Positions 7,995-16,789 of a stretch of DNA of 64,000 nucleotides are shown here, piece after piece. Position numbers and translations under genes: made by a program. The notes beneath the pieces were generated by a model. That model had not been told where the DNA came from. It made no database searches and saw nothing but the letters and a program-made list of their open reading frames with translations. Source of the stretch: Deltaproteobacteria bacterium (GTDB taxonomy: Bacteria; Acidobacteriota; Thermoanaerobaculia; Multivoradales; JAHZIX01); the NCBI GenBank assembly GCA_022601195.1, contig JAHZIX010000013.1:1-64000 (forward strand), written 5' to 3'. Position 1 is the first letter of the stretch; each line of letters begins with the position of its first letter.

Positions 7995-8603
7995 ATGAGC
8001 ACAGTAACCATCGGCATCGACATTGGTCAGAAACGAGACCCCACTGCTATTTGTGTGGCAGAAACCGAAGAGCGAGGTCAAGAGAAAAAGCCCTCGCTTC
8101 ACTTCCAGATTCGTTACCTCGAACGGCTTCCCCTAGGGACGCCCTATCCAGGAATTGCTGATCGGCTAGCAGGTATTGTAGGTGGAGTAGAGGAGCAGTC
8201 CGGACGGCATCCCGAAGTCTATGTCGACGCAACAGGTGTCGGCGCTCCAGTTGTGGATCTGCTGGAAGAAAAGATTCGATCCGTAACGCCTGTCTTTTTC
8301 ACTCACGGCGACCGCCGAATCGAAGAGGGCAGCCGCCGAAAGCGCCAGGTCAAGCTCGGAAAGGCCTATCTGGTTAGTCGTCTCCAGGCACTCCTTCAAA
8401 CCGGCCGAGTACACCTTCCACGGACCTCTGAAGCTGAAGCCCTGGCCAAGGAGCTAATGGACTATGAGATTCGGGTGGATGAGAACGCAAATGACCGGTA
8501 CGGAGCATTCCGAGTGGGCACCCATGATGATTTGGTGACGGCCCTGGGATTGGCGGTGCAGAAGGATGAGAGGCCGAGGGTCTCGGGGGTCAGGTTCGTT
8601 TAA
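7995..8603 (+). CDS. terL: Terminase large subunit, nuclease domain (intact motifs)
   Basis: A 202-residue RNase H-fold nuclease that would cut DNA concatemers during packaging. Metal-binding motifs are all present: GIDIGQK (about residue 6-12), YVDATGVGAP (about 75) and THDDLVTALGLAV (about 175-187). The segment HGDRRIEEG, then KLGKAYLVSRLQALLQTG, is shared with the preceding paralogue, as is NDRYGAFRVG. I chose the ATG at 7995 because the in-frame upstream start at 7926 overlaps the previous gene and adds sequence absent from the paralogue. Last gene of the module; a hairpin terminator follows. Confidence 0.8.
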   Translation: MSTVTIGIDIGQKRDPTAICVAETEERGQEKKPSLHFQIRYLERLPLGTPYPGIADRLAGIVGGVEEQSGRHPEVYVDATGVGAPVVDLLEEKIRSVTPVFFTHGDRRIEEGSRRKRQVKLGKAYLVSRLQALLQTGRVHLPRTSEAEALAKELMDYEIRVDENANDRYGAFRVGTHDDLVTALGLAVQKDERPRVSGVRFV

Positions 8604-8674
8604 GCCGTCTAGTAGGTATCTGCATAGTTGGCACGCTCCGGGATTCCCTTAAGCGACCTGGAGCCGACTTCGCT

Positions 8675-8717
8675 GAGGAGATGGACCGTTTATGGTCCCT
8701 CCTCTGAGAGTTTTCCG
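8675..8717 (+). terminator. Probable terminator of the packaging operon
   Basis: A hairpin pairs GAGGA (8675-8679) with TCCTC (8700-8704) and GGACC (8683-8687) with GGTCC (8694-8698). Six bases later comes TTTTCC, a weak U-tract. It lies 72 bases after the terminase nuclease stop. Confidence 0.45.
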
Positions 8718-8720
8718 CTT

Positions 8721-9592
8721 ATATAGACGAATGAGCTTAAGTAGCTTAGGAGTCTGAAGGAGGGAGATCCAACCTGGTTCTCCCTCGGAGCTGAGGGCAC
8801 GTACCTAGACTCGCCTTCTTGATCTTTGGTGGATGCATGCAAGCTTGACCATACTTCTTGCTGTGTAGGAGAATCTACGAAAGTTTGTAGTTAAATATCT
8901 GTCAGGAAGTAATTCGGACCGCCTAGCAATGGGGGTAGAGATGCCAGAGAACGCGGTGGAAAACCGATCACTGCCGAGTACGGGGGTACTGGGAAGTCCC
9001 GAGACTGATAGGTACAGATTCAGGCGCAACCGACGACGATTGGCAGCTATTGGGTCGTCGCCTGCAACTCCTTCCCTGCGTAACTAACCGTGGCGGGAAA
9101 GGGCACGCTTTGACTCAGTTGCCACGAAGTGCCTTCAGGAGCGTCACTAGGGGGAGCTGCGATTAGATCTTCTGATGGTCGGCAAGAATCTATCGCTCAA
9201 TGGCAATTTTGGGTTGATTCAGCGCTCAACTTAGCGGAGGCGGTCCGAGAAGATTTCTGGTCGGCTTTGACCACCCGCTCGGCAGTCTCGCAGAGAAGAT
9301 CAGGGAGCGCCGTTCCGGCTTCTGCTATTGGGATGTTAGTTCTCCGGTTCTTCCTGTTGAACCTAGCCCGTGAATGCTGACCTCAATCTAATCCATTGGC
9401 AGACAAGGGGGACCCACGGGGTAGTTTGAAGAGATATTGAGGTATTGAGGGTAAGGCTGATGTCGGCGGTTCCGACGAGTGGAGCGACTCTAATTTACTA
9501 TTTGGACCCAAGAAAACCTCTTCGAGAAACACAGATGCAGAGGCCACGAGAGCTTGAGGTATCTCTGCCTTAGTGCTTGATGGAGATTTGTT
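8721..9592. other. Long non-coding gap between the phage module and the T6SS-like operon
   Basis: No open frame here has a credible ribosome binding site or protein-like composition. Two inverted repeats are visible: AGGGAGA/TCTCCCT (8761-8767 with 8779-8785) and CGACGAC/GTCGTCG (9031-9037 with 9054-9060). The 8930-9080 part could fold further, but I recognise no RNA family. It should contain the promoter for the operon at 9593 and possibly a junction of the upstream element. Confidence 0.5.
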
Positions 9593-10648
9593 GTGCGTGA
9601 AGTCCCAGGGAGATTACCGAAGCCTCCGAGGTTCGAGAACAACAGGATCCTAAACGCAGACGAGCTGAATGCGCTGGTCGAATATGGGCGAACTCTCTTT
9701 GAGATCTGTCTAGATTCGGTTCAGCCTTACCACAGTGGGCGATGGGGCTTGTTCATCGACTCTTCGGATTTAGCAGGAAGCCGGAACTCAATCACAGATG
9801 AGGACATAAATGAGCTGTCCATCGTTCTTGACTCAGGACGGATCGTCCGTTACGTGGGCCCGGTTCAGGCTTCGATCCCTCCAGACATCGGCAACTATGG
9901 CATCGCAGAAGCGGAGAACGACCCGACCGATTTCGGATGGTCGACATCGGCGTCGCCTGTCGTGGGGCGTGCCACGAAAGAAGTGGCCTGGGTAGCGCCG
10001 GTGCTGCATCTCGGCGCTGAGCCGCAGCTCTGGGAGTATGCGGTTGAGATCGTCGCCAAAGTCTCCGAACTAACTTCCGCGGTGACCTCGGCGTCGGGCG
10101 GCCTGGAAGCCGTTGCGGTCGCCGTTTGGCGGGTTCTTCTCTCGAGGACCGAGAGGTGTTTGAGCGATCCTTGGGCCGATCCACGAGACACTCTCGGAAA
10201 CGTCGACGATCTCGTCGTCTTCGGCCACGAGCTGTTGAGCGCTGAACGAACCTCGCTCCCGGCGGTGCTGCGGAGGAATCCGGGGTGCGATGAGCTTCTC
10301 GACCAATTCCGGCGGCGCTCGATTTGGCTCGACGAACTCCTCGACGCATGGAAGCGACTGAACAGGCCGCCAGGGCCTTTTCGCTTCAAACCGGTGATTC
10401 AAGCAGGCGACATGGAGCTACATCTCTTCGAGATGGCGGACGGCGGCAGCAGAGTGCGCCTCCGGGTCCGGGAGGTCAACTCGCGGAGCGCACGCTACGG
10501 CTTCTCCGACCTGTCCGAGCCCGATATCTCGGTGACTGACAAGAAGCTCTCCAACAATGCCGATGTGGAGCTCGAGCCGTCAGGCCGCTTCTTGCACGTC
10601 AGGTTGCACAAGAGTGCCGTTGTCGACGTAGAAGGGATAGGAGAGTGA
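9593..10648 (+). CDS. TssK-like baseplate protein (tentative)
   Basis: A 351-residue protein, first of ten co-directional genes. Its opening (RILNADELNALVEYGRTLFE, then QPYHSGRWGLFIDSSDL, then ELSIVLDSGRIVRYVGP) has the order of elements found at the start of type VI secretion TssK: a short motif followed by a helix, a Py-x-x-G-x-x-x-L-x-ID strand and a PDGT-like turn. TssK links the baseplate to the membrane complex. The match is by eye and weak; the protein is also shorter than usual TssK (about 440). The C-terminal third (from about 260) looks like a beta-sandwich. GTG start with GGAG eight bases before. It overlaps the next gene by four bases. Confidence 0.4.
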   Translation: MREVPGRLPKPPRFENNRILNADELNALVEYGRTLFEICLDSVQPYHSGRWGLFIDSSDLAGSRNSITDEDINELSIVLDSGRIVRYVGPVQASIPPDIGNYGIAEAENDPTDFGWSTSASPVVGRATKEVAWVAPVLHLGAEPQLWEYAVEIVAKVSELTSAVTSASGGLEAVAVAVWRVLLSRTERCLSDPWADPRDTLGNVDDLVVFGHELLSAERTSLPAVLRRNPGCDELLDQFRRRSIWLDELLDAWKRLNRPPGPFRFKPVIQAGDMELHLFEMADGGSRVRLRVREVNSRSARYGFSDLSEPDISVTDKKLSNNADVELEPSGRFLHVRLHKSAVVDVEGIGE

Positions 10649-13600
10649 AAACTCCGCTGACGCTACCGGGGAATACCGCGTTTGAAGATACCTACGAACG
10701 CAACCAGGGGAACGACGGCCTGCCGGAGATCGAGAGTCGAGCGATTCTCGACGACTTCGATCACCTCCTCGAGCGGGCCCTCCAGACCGGGAATCCGAGC
10801 CTTTTGCTCAGTTGGTGGACAGCGCTCTTGGCGCATTGGGAGTCCGAGCCCGAGATCCTCAGCCGTGGGATGTGGATCGATCTCGCCGATCTCGTCGAGA
10901 GACGTCTGTCGTCCGCCGATCTGGAAAGACCGCAACGGAGCCGCTGGGAGCATCTTCTCACCTGCCTCCGTTCGATTCTCCTCGTAGTCAACCAGGATTA
11001 TTCCGACCTCCTCGGGGAACCCAAGGGCATGGACGTCGGGTTCTGGAAGCATCTGGTGGCCGAGGCCTGGCGGGCGGAAGGGGCCTCCGAAGATGAAGAG
11101 AGTTCTGACTATCGGACGGCGATTGCCCTGCTGCATGCCCAGCTCTTCGATGCCGAAGCTCACCTCCGGTCGGAAAACGGGGCCATGGCGTCCGAAATCG
11201 AGAGGTCCCGGGGGCCGGCCCCGGAGGTGATGCGACCTCCCGCGGAGCTGGGAAACGACGCGGAGCCGGCCGAGTGGGAACGCTGGGTCGACGTTTCGAT
11301 GGCCTGGGTTCGGACACTCCAGAGGTTACCCGAGGACTGCGAATTTGTGGACTTCGTGGCTAGGCTCGCGGAGGATCTCGAGGTCGCTCCTGAGGAGAGC
11401 GAACGGCTCCTGCGTCATTGGGCGGTGCGCTGTCCCCTGACGCGGGCCCAGCTCGAGAGATGGTGGGGCACCCTCTGGTCGGAGGAAGATCCGCTCGAGC
11501 TGCCCCCCGCCGACGCTCCCCGGGGGCCCGAGCTCGAGATTCTGGTCGGCGGAGCGATCGGCGTCGGTAAGACGTCGCTACTGTTCGCGCTCGAGGATGC
11601 CGAAGCCCAGGTCGGAGACAAGGCGGCGACGTCTTGCGTCTTCCCTATTACCCCGACCCAGGATCCTGACACTGGCGACCGTCCGCGATTGAATCCGTTC
11701 CAGCACGGCGAAGATCCGATCGTCGTGGCCGAAAGGAAACGTTGGCACGACAGGATAGGGCACACTCAGCATCCTCAGATTCGTGCCAGGCTCGGCGACG
11801 GCTTTCTGTCGTTCAATTTTGTGGACGTTCCAGGCGAGTATTTCGATGGAGACCATCAGTGGTTGGACGCCTGGTTCGGTAGTCATCCGCCGTCCGCCGT
11901 GCTCCTCGTCATGCGGCTGAACGAGGAGGGGCGCCTGGAGCTGACGGACAGAGAAAACCGGCTTTATCGAGAGCTATTGGACCGCGGGGAGTGCCGCGGG
12001 AGACGGATCGGCTTCGTGATCAACGCGATCGATCAAGCGGGCCTTCGAGAGCAGGACGTCCTCTTCGTCTCAGGCCGGCCGATCCGTCTTTCATCGTCCG
12101 GCAGCGTCTGCTCCGCCGACCATGAAGCGCTGGCTCGGTCGTTGCCTGGACTCCGCCGAGTCGAGGAAGATCTCGCCGTCCTGGCGACACCGCTGGCGAG
12201 AGACGGCGGCGGTACGAGCCTGGTTTCGGCCGCCCAGGCTGCCGCCGGACAGCAGCCTGTCTCGATGCACTACACCTGTCTCCTGGCAGGAGCGGAGGTC
12301 GAGCCACTTCGCCGGGCCTCGGCCAGCACCCTGTGGGCGTCCCTGGCCACGGATCTCACGCGGCAAACCCGGACAGCCCGCCAAGAGTGGCTCCTGCATC
12401 ACTTTCACCGCGCGGTGGAAGAGGATCGCGATGAGATCGAGAGGCTCGATCTGGAAACCGGCGTCGTGATTCGACGCCTCGAGGATCTGATCCGTCATGG
12501 CACGGCTTTTCAGGACTGGGCCTCCGGGAGCTCTCTACTCGATGACCTGAGGTTCGAGAACAAAGGCGACTTCGAGGCCGCACTGGAAACCTTCGTCGAA
12601 AGCGAAATGCGGAAAAGCTATGAGAACACGCTTGAGACGGCTGCCGCCGCGGCCAGCGAGCTCGCCATATGCGTTCTTCGAGCTCTCGGCGTTCCTCTGA
12701 GTCCGTTCGACCTTCGGAGGCCGATCCGTCGGGAGCCTCAATGGATCGAGCGGTTGAACGAAACGGTTGACTACCCTCTCCCGTTGCCGGAGCCGAGGAC
12801 ACTCAAGGTCCACATGCAGTTGGGAGTGCTCGAGACCGGTTCCTTGATCGTCGATGGCCCCCCCGACGACGCAGCGCGTGGATTCTTGGCGGCGGTCAAT
12901 CCGCCTGGGGAAGCGCTCCTCGAATGGCAGTCGTCAGACGCTTCTTTGAGACAGGCGTTGCAACAGCTCAGTTGTGCCGATCCGAAGAGTCCGGCTCGCC
13001 GATTCTTCTTCGATTTCAGAGAGCTTGACGTGTTCAAGCTCGCGGCCAGCGCCGCGAATCACGACGGGCGCCGCCCTCCGTGGGCGGAGCTGATCGACCT
13101 CTTCTCGGAGCTCGCGAAGCTGTTCGGCAAGCTCGAGAGAGCGAAGGCAGCCTGGTCCGACCGGGGAACGGCATGGATGAGACAGCGATTCGCCCGAAAG
13201 GTGTTGACCCGCAACAATGAACCGAATTCAGAAGCGGTGCGTGAAGCGGGCAAGGCCCTCGCGCGTCGCATGCCTCTCTTGTCGAGAGAAGAAGGCCACA
13301 AGGAGCGCGAGGAGGCGCTGGACAAGTGCCGGCTCCCCGGTGTCACAGCCAGCGACGTCAGGGACAAGGACAAGCGCGGGATCCTCATAGGCCGGCTGCG
13401 AGATCTCGGAATGGCCGAGGACGAAATGAACAAGCTGGAAGTTAAGCTCCCCTGGGAGAAAGACGATCTGTCGAGTTCCGCGGCGAGCGAGGAGGCGCTA
13501 TCCAGGTTCCCGAGCGGACAGGATTCTATGGCCGAGAAGTATCTGGAAGCCCTCTTGACGGAGTGCCAGCTCTACTTGGAACAGTCGGCGTGGTTGCGGA

Positions 13601-13743
13601 AAACGGAGATTGAGCAGTTTCCCGACCTGGTTCGGCCTGAGCTCCGGTCCACGTGGGTCCCCGACGGCAAGTCAGCCCGGCAAAGACTCGGCAGCTTTCT
13701 CGACGCGGTCAAGGCGGTTTGCGGTAACGAGGGACTCTGGTGA
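10645..13743 (+). CDS. Large P-loop GTPase-like protein of the injection cluster
   Basis: A 1032-residue soluble protein. A helical N-terminal region (1-295) precedes a GTPase-like domain: Walker A GGAIGVGKTS (about 302-311), G3 DVPG within FVDVPGEYF (about 393), and NAID (about 459), resembling the NKxD guanine-specificity motif. The rest (500-1032) is helical and charged, with no membrane segment. TssM of type VI systems also has a cytoplasmic NTPase domain but with membrane and periplasmic parts; here the membrane anchor could be supplied by the next gene. A link to GTPase-based conflict systems is an alternative. It starts with GTG inside the preceding stop and ends in a TGATG overlap. 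Confidence 0.65.
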   Translation: MKTPLTLPGNTAFEDTYERNQGNDGLPEIESRAILDDFDHLLERALQTGNPSLLLSWWTALLAHWESEPEILSRGMWIDLADLVERRLSSADLERPQRSRWEHLLTCLRSILLVVNQDYSDLLGEPKGMDVGFWKHLVAEAWRAEGASEDEESSDYRTAIALLHAQLFDAEAHLRSENGAMASEIERSRGPAPEVMRPPAELGNDAEPAEWERWVDVSMAWVRTLQRLPEDCEFVDFVARLAEDLEVAPEESERLLRHWAVRCPLTRAQLERWWGTLWSEEDPLELPPADAPRGPELEILVGGAIGVGKTSLLFALEDAEAQVGDKAATSCVFPITPTQDPDTGDRPRLNPFQHGEDPIVVAERKRWHDRIGHTQHPQIRARLGDGFLSFNFVDVPGEYFDGDHQWLDAWFGSHPPSAVLLVMRLNEEGRLELTDRENRLYRELLDRGECRGRRIGFVINAIDQAGLREQDVLFVSGRPIRLSSSGSVCSADHEALARSLPGLRRVEEDLAVLATPLARDGGGTSLVSAAQAAAGQQPVSMHYTCLLAGAEVEPLRRASASTLWASLATDLTRQTRTARQEWLLHHFHRAVEEDRDEIERLDLETGVVIRRLEDLIRHGTAFQDWASGSSLLDDLRFENKGDFEAALETFVESEMRKSYENTLETAAAAASELAICVLRALGVPLSPFDLRRPIRREPQWIERLNETVDYPLPLPEPRTLKVHMQLGVLETGSLIVDGPPDDAARGFLAAVNPPGEALLEWQSSDASLRQALQQLSCADPKSPARRFFFDFRELDVFKLAASAANHDGRRPPWAELIDLFSELAKLFGKLERAKAAWSDRGTAWMRQRFARKVLTRNNEPNSEAVREAGKALARRMPLLSREEGHKEREEALDKCRLPGVTASDVRDKDKRGILIGRLRDLGMAEDEMNKLEVKLPWEKDDLSSSAASEEALSRFPSGQDSMAEKYLEALLTECQLYLEQSAWLRKTEIEQFPDLVRPELRSTWVPDGKSARQRLGSFLDAVKAVCGNEGLW

Positions 13744-15002
13744 TGGAGGTGTTCCTCCCGTTCAGGTTCGCCCGTGGCGAAGCCGGCTGGCGGGTCGACA
13801 TCGACGAGCCGAACCTGCGCCCAAGTCTCTCGGCCAAGCTGATGAACACGCTGGGCCGAGGCCGCGTACCGGAGGATATTGCCATCGTGGGACACTTTCG
13901 GGCGCTCGACGATTGGTGGGTCAGTGTAGCCCGAGAAGCTGGAAGCTCCAGCTTCTCGGGCGTGGCGGTCCGAGAAGAAGCTTATCGCCAGCAGGGCTTC
14001 GATCCGTTCAGCCTTCTCGAGAAGCGGACGGAGTCGGCGTGGATCACGGCAGAGTCCGTGGCCGGAGGCGGTTCCTACCTCTCCGACGCGAGAACGAGAT
14101 TCGGCCGCATACCTCCCAAGCTCAGGGAAAACGAATTCTGGTCGGTGCGGCCGAGGGGCGTGAAACCCGACGCTTCGCCGGCTTCGAGCTACCGGGTCGG
14201 CCGAGAACGACCGCGGCTCATAGAGGAAAGCTCGTCAGAGACGCTCACCGAGCCGCAAACGCCCCCCGGCGGCGAAGACTCCCACGGCGCGATGGAGTCT
14301 GGCCGAGGCCCTGAGAACCAGGAAGGCTCCGAGCCGCGCATTCTGCAGGCGATCTCCGAGCTGAGGGAGAGGCTGACCAGCCATCGTGGCGAAGCCCTCG
14401 AGTCAAAGGAGCTCGGAGAGCTCGAGAAACGCATCGGGGAGACAGTCGCCGGTCACTTCGAGGCCCTCTCCCCTGGACCTTTGAGCGCCGAGATCTCCGA
14501 TCGGGTCGTGGCAAGCCTGCCGCGCCGCCGCGCGACCTCCTGGCCTAGTCAGCTCGTGATCGCTGGGTTGGCTCTGGCTCTGGGGATCCTGGGCGGATTG
14601 TTCCTCGGCGGCCGAAGCGGACAAGAGCGGAGGGCCGACGCTGAGGCGCCGGCTTGGTTTCGAGCCTGGGAGAAGAGCCACGAGGAGGAATTCAATGAAC
14701 TGAATTCGGCGATCGAGGGCCTCGAGGATCCGACAGAGTCGATCGTCGAAACCCTGATGGAAAAGCTGCGCCAACGAGACCAGGAGCGGGTCTCGCAACT
14801 CGCCCAGGAGTTGAGCCTGCTCTCCAGGAAAGAGGACGTTGCGCCCCCTCCACCTGCGCCCTGCGTGGATCCGGAAGCCTGCAAGACCCTATTCGAGCTT
14901 CTGGACAAGCGAGGCGGCCGAGAGGCCAAAGAGCATGCCCGCGATTGGCTCGTCAGCCTGGGCTGCTCGGACGAGGACGAAAGCAGCGAGGAGGGATCCT
15001 GA
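13743..15002 (+). CDS. Single-pass membrane protein with coiled coil
   Basis: A 419-residue protein with an N-terminal soluble domain (1-130), a Pro/Ser/Glu-rich linker (about 135-195), a predicted helical stretch, one strong transmembrane segment (about 268-290, LVIAGLALALGILGGLFLGG) and a glutamate-rich coiled coil afterwards. There is no signal peptide. The C-terminal tail contains CVDPEACKTL and ends near a further cysteine, which might form disulphides if periplasmic. It resembles a membrane anchor of a secretion complex (TssL- or TssM-like in role, not in sequence). Start ATG in a TGATG overlap with the GTPase gene. Confidence 0.65.
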   Translation: MEVFLPFRFARGEAGWRVDIDEPNLRPSLSAKLMNTLGRGRVPEDIAIVGHFRALDDWWVSVAREAGSSSFSGVAVREEAYRQQGFDPFSLLEKRTESAWITAESVAGGGSYLSDARTRFGRIPPKLRENEFWSVRPRGVKPDASPASSYRVGRERPRLIEESSSETLTEPQTPPGGEDSHGAMESGRGPENQEGSEPRILQAISELRERLTSHRGEALESKELGELEKRIGETVAGHFEALSPGPLSAEISDRVVASLPRRRATSWPSQLVIAGLALALGILGGLFLGGRSGQERRADAEAPAWFRAWEKSHEEEFNELNSAIEGLEDPTESIVETLMEKLRQRDQERVSQLAQELSLLSRKEDVAPPPPAPCVDPEACKTLFELLDKRGGREAKEHARDWLVSLGCSDEDESSEEGS

Positions 15003-15007
15003 ACGGC

Positions 15008-16789
15008 ATGCGTTTTCTCGTCCTCTCGGTGCCGCCGGTTGAGCTCGACAACAAGGGCTCGATCCGCGGCTTGGATCGCGAGTGGTGCCGGCTGTTCAAC
15101 GGGACGGTCGAGGACGATTCATGGTTCCTCGATGCGCTGGGGGTCCAGGGCTTCCGGCCGCTCGAGCAGCGATTCAAGGAGCAGCTGCTGCATCCCCGAG
15201 AGCGGGAGCAGCGTACCTATCCCGTCCGGTTTTGCAGGCGCTGCCAGCGCGCCATCGTGCAAGAGTCGAAGTCGGAAACTCGTTTGCAGGACGGCAAGCC
15301 GAAACGGCTGCTGGTCGTCGAAAGGGATCTGGGATCGGAGATCCGTCTCCACTCCCGGAACGGCGAAATGAATCGTCGTTGGTATCGGCTGCCGTTTCGC
15401 GATCCTGAATCCGACGATTCCAGCTCCGTCGCAAAGGAGCTCGGGCTAGGCCTGACCGGCCGCAGTCAGGTCGCCGCAGAGTGGTTGCTGCTGCGGGCCT
15501 TCGTCGACCTCCGGTTTTATGCTCCGAGCCCGGAGGACGCGCGCCCGGAGCCCGCGTTCGAAGTCGTCGACCAGGCCGGCGATTCGGGCTCTTGTGATCA
15601 TGCCGGCTTCTCGTGGGGCTGGGTGGATCCCATCGTCACGGTTTGGTCGATCGACCAGGCGGTGGCGGAAGGGCGTCGCTGGCGGGCTCTGGCCAAGAGC
15701 GGTAGGTGGCGGCTGATTCCGATCCCTATCCGGGCCCTCGAAGCTCGTGCGACGTTGCTGGAGTGCTGGCCCTCCGCGACGCCCGCGGCCCCTGAGTCGG
15801 GCACCGGCCTCCCTAAGAGGGGAATCGGCCAGTCGCGCAGCCTGATCGAAGCGCTCTTCTGGGGAACACGGCCGAGCGCCGGCGGCGAAATCCCCAGCTG
15901 GCTGGCATTCCTGTGCCTGGACAGCCTTGGTGGATCCTTCCTGGCGTCCGGGTTCGGCGAAAGCGGAGAGGCGCGATGGCAGTGGCTTCCGCCGGCCGAA
16001 GGCCGCTCCCTGCACTTGCTCGCCGACTTCTGCTGCCAGATCTGGGGCGGCGAGAAAGCGTCGGCCGCTGATGCCGCGCTACCGGAGGCGGCTCGTCCTT
16101 CTCAGAGTCCGCCCAAAGAGGCCTGGTTCGACACGCACATGGTGCCGGACGAGCAGCTCGCGCACGAGCTGGTGGGAGACATCGTCGCCTTGTTGCGCCA
16201 GCACAAGGCCACCGCCCGCCTTCCGACGTTCCAAGCTCTTGCGGCACTCATCGAGGCCGTCGGTCCCAAAGGGCGTTGGCCTCGGACTTCGGTCTGGGAC
16301 GAATGGCGACGGTTTCAGCGTGGGCGAGTCCATCTCTCAGCGGTCGGCGACGAGCAGGGTAGCTGGTGGGTCGGTCTCGACCACACCGGATTGTTGGAAG
16401 CCTTTTCGGCCCGTTTCCTGGTTCCCACGTCGCCGGTCGGCGTGCAGATACCTACTTTCGGCGTGCTCGACGACGAAGCTGTCGGCAAGGCCTGTTTCGA
16501 TCCGTTCCATTCGCGACTCTTCGGTCCGAGGAAGGCCCTCGTCGACCTCACGGACCGGTTGGCCGGGGCCGAAGAGCCGGGTAGCGCCGAGGATGTGGCT
16601 CTCGGTTTCGAGCCGGACGGCCGGTGGTGGCGGGAGTGGGGGGATCTGGTCTTCAAGAGCCGCCGTGACATCGCGGTGGAGATCCGGCGGAGATTCACAA
16701 CGGGAAGCCACGGGTCGCTTCTCGGTGGAGAAGACCTGCTCGGAGGTTCCAAGATCGTCTGTCGGCCGCGGCGGGAGATGACCTTCTGA
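15008..16789 (+). CDS. Unknown 593-aa protein of the injection cluster
   Basis: I do not recognise this family. It opens with MRFLVLSVPPVELDNKGSI and has a short cysteine pair at about residue 77-80 (CRRC) that is not repeated, then a tryptophan-rich body of mixed helix and strand and no membrane segment. GAGGAGGG lies 11 bases before the ATG. Its stop overlaps the next ATG (TGATG), so it belongs to the same translation unit and is probably a core component rather than cargo. A baseplate role would fill a gap, since TssF and TssG equivalents are otherwise missing, but nothing in the sequence proves it. Confidence 0.6.
   Translation: MRFLVLSVPPVELDNKGSIRGLDREWCRLFNGTVEDDSWFLDALGVQGFRPLEQRFKEQLLHPREREQRTYPVRFCRRCQRAIVQESKSETRLQDGKPKRLLVVERDLGSEIRLHSRNGEMNRRWYRLPFRDPESDDSSSVAKELGLGLTGRSQVAAEWLLLRAFVDLRFYAPSPEDARPEPAFEVVDQAGDSGSCDHAGFSWGWVDPIVTVWSIDQAVAEGRRWRALAKSGRWRLIPIPIRALEARATLLECWPSATPAAPESGTGLPKRGIGQSRSLIEALFWGTRPSAGGEIPSWLAFLCLDSLGGSFLASGFGESGEARWQWLPPAEGRSLHLLADFCCQIWGGEKASAADAALPEAARPSQSPPKEAWFDTHMVPDEQLAHELVGDIVALLRQHKATARLPTFQALAALIEAVGPKGRWPRTSVWDEWRRFQRGRVHLSAVGDEQGSWWVGLDHTGLLEAFSARFLVPTSPVGVQIPTFGVLDDEAVGKACFDPFHSRLFGPRKALVDLTDRLAGAEEPGSAEDVALGFEPDGRWWREWGDLVFKSRRDIAVEIRRRFTTGSHGSLLGGEDLLGGSKIVCRPRREMTF

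Noticed and set aside
9129..9380. Plus-strand 83-codon frame
   Set aside because: No start signal, low-complexity composition and no neighbour coupling.
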